From contig VZSF01003595.1 in assembly GCA_013398295.1 (NCBI GenBank), positions 551,190 to 615,189 of the forward strand: a stretch of DNA of 64,000 nucleotides, in the 5' to 3' direction. The number at the start of each line of letters is the position of its first letter. Position 1 is the first letter of the stretch. The notes under the pieces were generated by a model. The model made no database searches and was not told the DNA's origin. It saw only the letters and a program-made list of their open reading frames with translations. Positions 51,486-60,815 of this stretch are shown piece after piece. Made by a program: the position numbers and the translations under genes. Source of the DNA: Chionis minor (Eukaryota > Chordata > Aves > Charadriiformes > Chionididae).

Positions 51486-52157
51486 ATATGAGCACTTGCT
51501 TGTTTTTCGGCACTATCTACAAAGCCTGAATTAACATTATCTTCCCCAAGCTGGGGACAGAGTTTTGTGTGCCAGCCTCCTGACCTCCCCTCCAGCCTCA
51601 GGGAGTTTCCACACAGGCAGGCTCTGCAGGGTACTTTAACCCCTGTGTGATCAGCTAAGGTCAGGGTGTTTTACGTGGGACAGACATGCGCAGAATGCAT
51701 GAACCAGGCAGGGGGAGGAAAAAAAAGAGAAAAAAAAAAGAGAGAAAAACAGCAGTCTGGAAATGGTGGCGCAAGCCCTCCTGACATCACTTCTGCAAGC
51801 ATTTAGTCAGCTGAAAGTTCCGCAAATGGGAATAGTTGCATTTCCTTATGACAACTCTTACTTCTCCCTCTCGCCTCCCACATCTTATCTAGACTGGTTA
51901 TTTTCTACCCATTCGACGTGGGCAAGTTGGGCTGCTCCAGTGATCTGGAAGGTGTTCATGAATCCAACAAGATGCTGCTGGTTAGACAACTACAGTGTTT
52001 GCAAAGCTCAGGTGCTGCACCGCTGAACGACAGCTGAGCTCTAACTACAGAAACTAGACCCCAGCCCCCTGCATCACCCCACAGGCAGTCTGTCCACAGG
52101 GCAAGCGTTGCATCTCCTGCCACCCGCGAAGGGACAAGCTGACAGCTGTGGCCTCAC

Positions 52158-52270
52158 CTGCAGGCATCGGGGCTGTAGAACTCCAACGATGTTGGGGACA
52201 TGAACGGTGGCCACATCTCCCCTGCAGTCCCGTTGATCATGTTGCACTGGTTGCTCCGCCAGTAGTTCAC
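52158..52270 (-). CDS. SCARB1: SCARB1 exon 6: ectodomain with two conserved cysteines
   Basis: The 113 nt encode VNYWRSNQCNMINGTAGEMW followed by PPFMSPTSLEFYSPDAC plus two bases of Arg. Human exon 6 is 116 nt; the one-codon difference lies at human PESSLEF versus PTSLEF. The cysteines in NQC and DAC are conserved, as is the NGT sequon. Acceptor CCACAG, donor GTGAGG; the exon ends in phase 2 (AG|A). Confidence 0.97.
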
Positions 52271-52873
52271 CTGTGGGACGGATGTAGAGAGAAGAGCCCA
52301 GAACAACAAGCGTGCTGGAGAGCTGGCTTCACCCCTGCATGGGACATCCACCACCACCCGCCACTCTACACTGCTTCCACAGGAGCTTGAGATAGCAACA
52401 GTGAAGAGCTTCCAAGATCTCTCCCATTCAAACATCTGCCCAATTAACAGAAAAACAGGACAAGATCCCCCTGTCCCAAGTGCTCCCACAGTGGTTGAGC
52501 TGCAGATTCAGTTGGTTTTAGTTAGGAGCAGAATTCCACAATCGAAGAATAAACACCTCTTTAACAAGGATATTTAAATAACGCCTTAAACGCAGGTCAC
52601 AGGCACCTAGGACTTCAACCATGAGAGGCAAGTAGCTTCGACAGCATTTCAGGGGAGTCCAAGTGACGCTGATAAGCTGAACTTAATGCTTCATGACAAA
52701 GCTCTTGTGATAGGGCTGCCTTCTGGCAATTTGACGGAAGAGAAGTTGAAGTCCCACAGAACCTTGTCTTCAAACCCACAACCCAGAGATAAAACAGCCC
52801 CAAGAGCTTTCAGTTTATCTTGCTGTAGATCAGGCATCACCCCCATATTAGAGGTTTGCTGCCTGACACCCAC

Positions 52874-52969
52874 CTTCTTTAGGCCATTCCATGAATCCAC
52901 CATGTGTACTCTACTGATGTCCTTCATGCCCGTGTTCACTGTAAACAGTCCCGAATTGGAGTTGTTAAG
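52874..52969 (-). CDS. SCARB1: SCARB1 exon 5: ectodomain
   Basis: The 96 nt, as in human, encode LNNSNSGLFTVNTGMKDISR followed by VHMVDSWNGLKK. The NNS sequon is kept. The human sequon QNIS aligns with KDIS here, so that glycosylation site is absent. Acceptor TCTGCAG, donor GTGGGT, phase 0 at both ends. Confidence 0.97.
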
Positions 52970-53275
52970 CTGCAGAGAGAAGTAACTAGATTTTAATCCA
53001 TTATATGCAGCAAGACTACAATATGCTAATGACTTTGCGTGCTTCATCAGCTCTGGGGATGCTTCGTACTGTAAACTGCTGAACTTTCACTTATTTCAAT
53101 TGCCAGAGGCAGCTTCCGACACGTGTATTTCTGCACAAGGGGAGAATTAAGGCAGCCTTACACAACCATCACCAGCTACACGTGGCTGCTCCAAACAGTT
53201 TAGGATAGCCCAGGCACGCAATCCCAAGACCAATATTGCTGTGATTTTAGTGTTCCCAACCAACAGTTTACTCAC

Positions 53276-53479
53276 CTCTACAAATAAGCCAAATTTTCCT
53301 TTGAAAGGGATCAGGCCAGGAACAAGCGTATTTATCGTGTCTATAAGAGGGTCATCATACCCCCACAGGATCTCCCCCACCGTCCGGTTCATGAACGCCT
53401 CCTGTTTCAGGCCAGCCAAGGCTCCACTCAGCAAAAGCTTCACAAAGTTTGGCAGGTTTTCCATCATGACAGCCGCTCC
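53276..53479 (-). CDS. SCARB1: SCARB1 exon 4: ectodomain core
   Basis: The 204 nt, as in human, encode GAAVMMENLPNFVKLL through FMNRTVGEILWGYDDPL to KGKFGLFVE. The segment GAAVMMEN and the block NRTVGEI.WGY.DPL are hallmark CD36-family sequences, and the NRT sequon is conserved. Phase 0 on both sides. The acceptor is CCCAG and the donor is a strong GTGAGT, so the normal form is intact. Confidence 0.97.
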
Positions 53480-53934
53480 CTGGGAAAGAAAACAAACCTC
53501 TGAGATGAGAGCCCCGTCTTTACCAAAGAGGACGCAATGCATCTTCAGCGCTCAGCAAGGTCCCTCTGCTGCACCGCTCTACAGCCCTCCAGAAATCCTT
53601 TGGACAAACCGAGGTTCGGCATTATCCCCAGTCTGGGAAGAAAGCAGCTGAGGGCTCACAGGCTTCGTTTTCCCAGAGGATGCTCAGACGAGGTTGCAGA
53701 CTGGAGCCCAGCTGCTTTTGCCAGCCCTTCTGCACACTCTGCTTTTGGAAGGGTAACAGCCTGACGTGACAACCAACACCCAGAAGGCAGAAAACTTCAT
53801 ATTATAAACTTAACCACCTCGTGGCTTGATTAGCCTTAAGCCCTACAAAAAAGCAAGCTTTGAGTCACCATTGGACATCATCACCCTCCCCACAAGCTCA
53901 GAAGCTGGTACCCATCCAGGGAGCAAGTCCTTAC

Positions 53935-54076
53935 CATCATCAAAACATTTGGCACCACAATGTACTCGTCTTCGCTGCCGTTGGACAAGTCCGGCTGGAA
54001 GAAGAGTCTCCGGTACTCCAGGAAGGAGACGGTGTCATTGTCATGGAATGTGATATTTGTTTTATACCTGAACTCT
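53935..54076 (-). CDS. SCARB1: SCARB1 exon 3: ectodomain, glycosylation cluster
   Basis: The 142 nt, as in human, encode (R)EFRYKTNITFHDNDTVSFLEYR through EDEYIVVPNVLMM. Three N-glycosylation sequons are visible: NIT, NDT and NGS. The first two are shared with human. At the third, human has HGS at the aligned position, so this sequon looks gained. The acceptor is TTTGCAG and the donor GTAAGG. Confidence 0.96.
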
Positions 54077-55775
54077 CTGCAAAGAGATGGGAGAGATCAT
54101 GGGACCCTTACCCCACGGAAGTGCCCCTGCCACCCCTGTGGAGCAAGGTTGGGCTGCACAGGCCTGGGCTTGCTTCTGAAGAGCAGAGGAAGGAGATCGA
54201 ACCACAGCGAGAAGCCATGGGACAGCAGGGGAGGCAGCCTGCCGGGGAACAGGCGGTGCCAACCCCACACCCCAGCCAGGGTTAGGGTCTGGCAGGAGGA
54301 GACAGCAGCCTGGGAGTGAGGCATCCCTGACAGATGGGATTCCGCAGCATCTTGCTGACACCGAGTGTTTCCTCCCAGCCGACAACAAGTCGGAGACAAA
54401 AGCATAAGTCACCTCTGCCATTTCGCCTACAGCTGTTGAAAAGCCCAGCCCTATCAGAGAGACGCCCAGATAAGCAGACCTACACCAACCTACGCGCCAA
54501 AACAACCTGCCAAACAGGAGAGGACCAAACAAGACGGCACAAGCCCCACCAACGAGCCCACACCGATTTGCCCCAGAGCTGCCTGATGGCTCCTAGGTTG
54601 AGGGCAGCTCAACCCTCCCTCTACTCCGCATCACAGCTCTCCTGCTCCTCAGGGCTTTGGGCCATGCCACCACACTGCCCAGCACCGCTCCACTCCATGC
54701 CACGAGGGCTGCAAAGCTCCACAGTAGCACCAGGCTGTCCCCAACATTGCGAGTCTGTTACAGCTCCCGAGGAAGCTGAAGCTCAACACACCAGCAAAAA
54801 CAAAGTCCTTTACTGTTGAGCCTCTGTTTTATGGCCCACATTAGGGAAGGGCACTAATCTTGCTCAGCAGGAACACAAGGACACTAATAAGCTTTGCCCC
54901 TTTGTTTATTCTTATGGTAAGTGAAGCCTTTTCCCCCAGCCAAGTGACTGATGGATCACAACCTACAGAATCCACATGGTCTTATGGTGTGACCTGACAA
55001 GCCCAGGGGAAACAAGGACATATACGAACTGCCAGGTTTCCCCCCCAGTGCTACTCAAACAGCTTTGGATTAAACCAGTAATCTCCCCACATGAGCTCGC
55101 TTAGGCTCCTGACCTAACTTTGCCTATATGTGTAGGCCTAAATGTGCTGAATATCGCTATTTATGGGTAACTTGACCCGCTCAACTCAACACCAACCATC
55201 ATGTCACATTTTAGGTCCAGAGAAGCATCTGGGGCTTCAACCACAGCAAAGAGACCCAGCAGTGCTCCAAACTAGTTCTTGTGACCAGAGCATTCATCAT
55301 TCATGTTAGGCAGATTCTGGCTCCCATGTTAGATGTGAGGTCTTGCACCGTTCCATGAAGGTTGATATTGAGGTGACTCCAGCTCCGGAGCTGGACTCTT
55401 AAGTGCACAGTGAAGATGAAACAAGTCCACTCTGAAGACGAAGGTTGCCCACTGCCCCGCCAACACCCCTCGTGCCTATGTTTGGACTGTATCAGCCCAG
55501 GTCTGGATGCCCAACAGCTCCCAGCACAGGACTGAGCTCCACAACTCAGTGAAGCACAGACCAGCCTAACCAACCCAGTGGCCAGAGGTCCTACTTGTAG
55601 CTTTAGCAAGATCAGAGCAATCAGAGCATATTTGGGTCACTTTAAAATCCTATGCCACTGGACTGACACCAAGTATGCTAACGCCGTGTCCTCCTGCCAG
55701 GGGAGTCAGCCAGAAGCCTGGCAGACACTATGGTGGCCGAGCTCACACCTAGCTGGAGCACAAGTGGTACCTGAC
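54077..55775 (-). other. SCARB1: SCARB1 intron 2
   Basis: A 1.7-kb intron of unique sequence between exon 3 and exon 2. I see no mobile element, RNA gene or further exon in it. Confidence 0.8.
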
Positions 55776-55933
55776 CTGTAAACGAAGGGCCCACGCTGGT
55801 TCAGCGCCGGCTTCGCTCCACGGAGGACCTCCTTGGGGTTCAGCACTTCGAAGAAGTACACCGACATGTAGAAAGGAACAGGAATGTCTTTCCACATGCT
55901 GAAGGAGATGCTGTTGGGGTCGATCCTGACATT
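55776..55933 (-). CDS. SCARB1: SCARB1 exon 2: start of ectodomain
   Basis: The 158 nt, identical in length to human exon 2, encode NVRIDPNSISFSMWKDIP through NQRGPFVY plus two bases of the next Arg codon. It begins the extracellular domain just after TM1, with the CD36-family signature of a conserved Trp-Lys-x-Ile-Pro followed by FYMSVYFFEVLNP. The acceptor is CTTGCAG, preceded on the minus strand by a long pyrimidine tract (plus-strand 55941-55990, purine-rich). The donor is GTCAGG. The phase-2 junction AG|A restores Arg with exon 3. Confidence 0.96.
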
Positions 55934-58900
55934 CTGCAAGGAAGGGCGGGGGGGGGAGGAGGGGTAAAAGAAAAAAAAAAAAAAGGAGAAAAGCCCAAAA
56001 CAGTAAGGAGACACAACTCTTGGGGTTGGTGGCTACAGCTGAGCACATCCACCCTTGGCTCCACGTCAAGTCAGTTCCAGCAGGAGCTCTCCAGCGGATC
56101 CAGGTGCGTTATGCAAACTGAAACCAAGCCAGATCTAAACTGGGAACTCTTATGCATGCAGAAGCATAAAGTTCATGCCACAGGATGTCTGTAGGCTCAT
56201 TTATTCAGGCTCAACTTTCCAGATCCTACCCACAGGATTTTGGCGCTGTTTTGATGTGCTGGAGGGTTGCTCCGTGCTAGACAACCCAGCTCTGAATTAT
56301 TCACAGCTCGGCATGTTTGACTCGCCTGGCACAAACAACCCTGTCCCCAAGGCCTCTGCCCGTCTGCCGGGTTTGGCAGCTCCGCACAGCCAGAAGCAGG
56401 CAAGGGCTGGGAGAGGCGGTGCACGCATCCACACAGCGCTGGGTACTGGTAGGGAGGGCCCACTAGACTCCCAAAAGGCAGCTGGAGAACCAGGATGGCG
56501 ACCCAGCTGCGTCCCAACACCTTTGCCTCCTCTCAGCTGCCATCCTGCGGTGACTCATCCCTGGTCATAAGGCAGGTCAAAGGCAAGGCACAATCGTGGA
56601 TTCCATATCACCGTCCCGTTTGCTGGGAAATGCCTGCAGGAGCCCGAACTTGACTTAACGCCCTCACCGGATTCCCAGCCCAGGAGCTGGCATCTGGGCA
56701 CATCTGTCTCCGCTCCCTCCCTGCCTCCTGGGAGCTGCCTTATGGACAGGAGCATGATCCTTCTTGTTTCCCCAGTTATCTGGGCTACGTTCCACCATAA
56801 TCTTCGCTTCCTCCACAAGCGCAAGCCCTTGCCGTGGTTAAGTAACGCCGCCAGCTTACAGGGAAAGCGGGTCTGATCCACTAATTGCTGAAGGCATGTG
56901 GCTGTTATCCCACTGCAGCCTGGCAGCCCCACGGCGGATCAGCTCAGACTGACTGCATCCATATTTGCTGCCATGGGGGTCGAGAAGGAAAGCTGCCAGA
57001 GGGCTTCCCCGCAACGCCCCATCTTTCTGTGCCACCCGCCAGCAGCAGGGCTTTGCACGCTCAGGCCCAGGTCCTCCAAGCCCTACCCTGGAGGGGACAT
57101 CTCCCCAGCGCGGTGTAACCCACCTAGCAAACCCTTCCCACCACCATGCCAACACCTCAACACCAAGAGCCTCCATCCTCAAGGATTTCACGGCAAAGCA
57201 GCAGAGGACAAGAGCAACTCACGATGTTATTTAGCCTGCTTCATAATCCCTGCTCCTCAGGGCCCAACAGAGCCTGGATCTGCTTTCCTTCCCTCACTTA
57301 TTCTCTCTTGCACTCCCCCGGATCCCTCATTGCATATGCATTTATTTGTATAACATGTACCCCGTCGGACTGCATCCAGCTCCCTGCTACCTCTCTCAGC
57401 CCGCTCCCATCTGGACACAGCAACTCCAGGTACTCCACGGATGCTGCTAAGTAGGGTCTACCTAACTGGGTCACCTGAGAATTAAGCTACTTGTAGGTCA
57501 AAACAAACATGATCATATGTCTGAAATAAAAATAGAGTATTTTTCACTTAGATGGGTTACAAAGTGTCCCTGAGATGTTTGACCCCCTCCCAACCACGGT
57601 GATCTCTGGTATGGAGGAACTGAGAGGAACCAGCTACTGCTCATCTCCTCCAGACAGGACCAGAGGAGCAGCAGCTCCATCAACAGCACCCAGATCCTCC
57701 TTCTCCAGGAGGGAGGCTTCAGCCACTCTGCTTAGAAAAACCGAGAGTTGAGGTTTCTTCTTCAGCTTGAGAGAAGTGGCCACGCTGCACCCAAGTGCAA
57801 CCTCAGCATCAGACCTCATCCTCCACATCCTCCCACCACCATCCTCAGCCCCCTGATGGAAGAGCAAGGACTCTCCTCCCAGCCTCCAGGCAGGAGAGCA
57901 GGAGTGTTCCCAGGTGGAGCAGAAATGTTAAGCGGCAGAGGGGCGAGTCGATGCAGTCTCACTGCGTTAAAGCTTGTATCTTAGGCAGGTCCCCAGCACT
58001 CCAGGTGCTTCAGGAGAGCAGGGTCCCCAGGTTTTACGGGGCCAGTGCTGCTGGCAGCCTGGCTGCCGGGGCAGATTCAGTTTCCGCAAATGGGGCAGGA
58101 GATGGGCTCCAAGTTCCCTGTTTCTACTGCGTGTTCCTCTACAGATCTCACTCAAAGATATCCCCAAAACTATCACCGCTTTGCACCTAAGTACTTTTCC
58201 ATCGGGATACACCATCTTGACAGAGCTCAGGAAGCCAGGGTGGGCACACCAGCCTTCACCTGCCCAACCCCAGCCCTTCAAGGTCCAGCTCCTCTCACCC
58301 TCACCACTCTGGAGACCAAGCCAGGAGTTTCAGTAAAGCCCTGGATATTTCTCTCCACGCTAGACATCATCACTCAGTTATTTTCATTTCACATTAAACC
58401 TCATGAGAGCTCAGGACCATTTTGGGTCATGCTGAAGCTGTGGCGACCAAGGGCTTGAGATGAATGGAGACTTGAGGAGAAACAAGGGTTGGTCTTTTCC
58501 TCATCTCCTCTTCTCATTGCAAGTTACTAGGATTTAGCTAATTAGGTGGAAAGAATCAGGATTAGCTAAAAAGAGGGCAGAAAGGTTTTTGCTCTAAAAA
58601 TGTCACTCCTGTTCTTGCAGGGGCCATTCAGCCTGTTCTTTGCAGGTACCAGCTCCTGATGTCCCTGAAACTGGACAAAGATTGACTTTGACTGCTTAAG
58701 CCACAGGACTGTCTGGCTTTGCCCAGCCAGCGGCACTTCCAGAGGAAGGAGGAGTTCTCTCTCAGCAGGGACTTTGTGGCACATGCAACCACAGCCGTTG
58801 GCTACGGGGTGGTCCGTTATCCACCTCTTTCATCAGGAGCACATTGCCAGGTGCTGACCTGGGTAGGTGCAAGCTTGGAGAAACGTCCAGGCAGGGGGCA

Positions 58901-59579
58901 CATCTCCTTTGGGCAGAGAGAAAAAGGGTTGGCTAAATGTGGGAATGAGCCAATTCACTCATTACAGCAGGATAACCAGTGTCCTGACAGCGAGGACAGG
59001 AGCACTGGTTCCCAAGTCTCTGTGGAGCAGTTACAGAACTCCATCGACAGCCCCACACCTTAACCGTGGGGGACAAGCACCCTTCGGCCTCAGGAGCTCT
59101 CCTGTGGGAAAGGGAGGTCTCCAGAGAGGCAGCTTTTTAGGTTTTTCAGTTGAGCGGGAAGAACCGAGTTGGAGGTTGCTCCATGCACGGGGCTCCCTCA
59201 GAGCGCTCCCACACACTGCCTGCCCTGTTTCCAGTTTGGGAAGCATCTCCCCAGAGTAGGTCTGAGCCTGGTCACCTGTATGTCTACTTACAAAAGCAGC
59301 GCGGCAGGTAGAGGCGGTAGGGGCAGGCGGAAGGGCGGCTGCTGGGGACCATGCTCAGCCCAGGACCATCCCCGAAGCCAAATCCAGCTACAGCGAAAGC
59401 CCTTGCTAATGAGGGATGAGAGCTGGCTCAGCCCAGACGCGTTCCCCGCAGCCAAGGGTGGAACAGCCCAAGCCTGTGACACCGAAGCAGCGAGACCCTT
59501 GGGTGCTGAGCTCCCTCACAGGGTGCTGAGCTCCCTCACACCAGGCAGGGAGAACATGCCCACACACCAGCCCTGCCTG
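55934..59579 (-). other. SCARB1: SCARB1 intron 1, part without repeats
   Basis: Unique sequence from the exon 2 acceptor to the minisatellite. The acceptor is preceded by an unusually long pyrimidine tract (minus strand of 55,941-55,990). No exon or mobile element recognised. Confidence 0.75.
59501..59540. repeat. 20-bp exact tandem duplication
   Basis: The 20-bp unit GGGTGCTGAGCTCCCTCACA occurs twice head to tail (59501-59520 and 59521-59540), just before the minisatellite. Confidence 0.95.
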
Positions 59580-60031
59580 CGCACCACCACCAGCACACCG
59601 GCTCCTGGCTGCATCCCAGCTCTGCATCGCCTCCAGCACCCCACACCACCAGTACTCCCTGCACCGGCTCCTGGCTGCATCCCAGCCTTGCGCTACCACC
59701 AGCGCCCCCATCCCGCACCAGGTCCCGGCCGCATCCCAGCTCCGCATGGCATCCAGCACCCACCACACCAGCTCCTGGCCGCATCCCAGCCCCACACCAC
59801 CTCCAGCATCCCCCATCCTGCACCACCAGCACCATCCGTACCGGGTCCCGGCCGCATCCCAACTCCGCGCTGGATCCCAGCCGCATCCCAACTCCGCACC
59901 GCCTCCAGCATCCCCTGCACGGGCTGCTGGCCGCATCCTAACCCCGCACCACCACCAGCACCGGCTCCTGGCCGCATCCCAGGCCCACATGGCATCCAGC
60001 ACCCCCCGCACCGGATCGCAGCCACATCCCA
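59580..60031. repeat. GC-rich minisatellite in SCARB1 intron 1
   Basis: Degenerate tandem copies share the core CTGGCCGCATCCCAGCTCCG, followed by CACCACCTCCAGCACC-like sequence. Units are about 45-65 bp with substitutions and length changes. The array ends at the single N at 60032. It produces long proline/histidine-rich open frames on the plus strand that are artefacts of a period compatible with three. The same core reappears at 60446-60505, on the contig carrying exon 1. Confidence 0.85.
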
Positions 60032-60032
60032 N

Positions 60033-60220
60033 ATATATAAATATAGGTAGAGCTATCTAAAAAAAATAAATCCATACAAACATTTAAATCTAGAAAAACA
60101 TTTAAATCTAAAAAAACCATTTAAATGGCTGAAAACATAGATTAAAGCATATCAACAGATAAAAATATATAAATAGGTTAAAAAAAAGCGTGCATATCTA
60201 TACATATAGAGACATACATG
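60033..60220. repeat. AT-rich low-complexity stretch
   Basis: After the N at 60032 composition switches abruptly from the GC-rich minisatellite to A/T-rich DNA with repeated ATTTAAATCTA-like words and TATATA. The sharp change at an N is a sign of two unrelated contigs abutting. Confidence 0.8.
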
Positions 60221-60297
60221 GCCCCAGTCACCCCCAGGAGGGGCAGGGTCCCTGTGGCCACCACACTCGCGGGTGGGGTGGCCACGATCCTGCTGTC

Positions 60298-60444
60298 ACA
60301 GCAGGTGTTTGGTGTCCCAGCGGGCAGCGTGAGCCACGGCTCAACCCCAGGCTCCCCCCGCGGAGAAAACGTCCACCACGGCTTAACCCGCCTCTGGTTT
60401 TCCAAGGAATCCGGGGGGTTTTGGGTATCTGGTGCACCTGAAGC
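60298..60444. repeat. 147-bp exact repeat, left copy
   Basis: Every base from 60298 to 60444 is repeated at 60669-60815. The copy ends at the N at 60445. It is most simply the overlapping end of a contig that should join directly to the sequence from 60816 on. Confidence 0.95.
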
Positions 60445-60445
60445 N

Positions 60446-60505
60446 GGCACCCCCCGCAGCGGGTCCCGGCCGCATCCCAGCCCCGCACCGCCACCAGCCT
60501 CCCCG
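60446..60505. repeat. Continuation of the intron 1 minisatellite on the exon 1 contig
   Basis: Immediately after the N at 60445 the sequence reads CACCCCCCGCAGCGGGTCCC and then GGCCGCATCCCAGCCCCGC, the same unit as the array ending at 60031. This places the exon 1 contig next to that array in the true genome. Confidence 0.8.
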
Positions 60506-60555
60506 GCCCCCACGCACCAAACGCGCACCTCCCCAAACCCCCCGGCCCCGCTGAC

Positions 60556-60667
60556 CTTGACGACCTGCTCCTTGATGATGACGGGCCCCACCAGCAGCAG
60601 GCAGAGCCCCAGCAGCGCGCAGGCGGCCCCGGCCAGCCCCAGCCCCACCGCCAGCCTGCGCCGGGCC
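60556..60667 (-). CDS. SCARB1: SCARB1 exon 1 (partial): N-terminal transmembrane segment
   Basis: The 112 nt encode ARRRLAVGLGLAG..., a basic stretch followed by a hydrophobic helix with two cysteines (AACALLGLCLLLVG) and ending ...IIKEQVVK. This matches the place and phase of the human exon 1 end (...LIKQQVLK, phase 0). The exon ends in AAG followed by the donor GTCAGC, which lacks the usual purine at +3. The upstream edge is the single N at 60668, so the initiator Met, the first few residues, the 5' UTR and the promoter are missing. A Met that appears upstream in the same frame across the N is an artefact: that sequence is a copy of DNA also found at 60298-60444. The exon sits on a 222-bp contig (60446-60667) that is probably misplaced. 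Confidence 0.9.
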
Positions 60668-60668
60668 N

Positions 60669-60815
60669 ACAGCAGGTGTTTGGTGTCCCAGCGGGCAGCG
60701 TGAGCCACGGCTCAACCCCAGGCTCCCCCCGCGGAGAAAACGTCCACCACGGCTTAACCCGCCTCTGGTTTTCCAAGGAATCCGGGGGGTTTTGGGTATC
60801 TGGTGCACCTGAAGC
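60669..60815. repeat. 147-bp exact repeat, right copy
   Basis: Identical to 60298-60444, beginning directly after the N at 60668. It continues without interruption into unique sequence, so this copy appears correctly placed. Confidence 0.95.

Larger units (their letters stand above)
50095..52157 (-). other. SCARB1: SCARB1 intron 6
   Basis: A 2.1-kb intron that contains the short CR1 fragment at 51,006-51,098, the 15-bp tandem duplication at 51,456 and a purine-rich run at about 51,715-51,750. Nothing else recognised. Confidence 0.85.
37776..60667 (-). other. SCARB1: SCARB1 gene (scavenger receptor class B member 1), 13 exons, 5' end broken
   Basis: SR-BI is a CD36-family plasma-membrane receptor that binds HDL and transfers cholesteryl esters, and also carotenoids and other lipids, into cells. 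A SCARB1 splice-donor mutation is the known cause of the carotenoid-lacking white recessive canary. Reading the minus strand gives 13 exons with consistent phases and AG/GT borders: 60556-60667 (partial), 55776-55933, 53935-54076, 53276-53479, 52874-52969, 52158-52270, 49928-50094, 49146-49264, 47051-47124, 46081-46132, 45468-45614, 43012-43137 and about 37776-39806. Exons 2-12 total 1,398 nt; with a human-length exon 1 the SR-BI protein would be about 507 residues (human 509). The architecture is a short N-terminal cytosolic tail, TM1, a large ectodomain with six conserved cysteines, TM2 and a C-terminal tail ending QEARL. The start codon is lost in the single-N gap at 60668. Gene identity is very secure; the two ends are not. 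Confidence 0.96.

Noticed and set aside
59580..60031. CRISPR-like array of repeats
   Set aside because: The units are degenerate, contiguous and variable in length with no distinct spacers, and the genome is avian. It is a minisatellite.
59169..60050. 293-codon Pro/His-rich open frame on the plus strand
   Set aside because: Created by the GC-rich minisatellite with unit lengths that keep the frame open; it runs into an N and has no recognisable domain.
60178..60708. Minus-strand open frame offering a Met upstream of SCARB1 exon 1
   Set aside because: The Met lies across the N at 60668 in DNA duplicated at 60298-60444, so it is not the real SCARB1 start.
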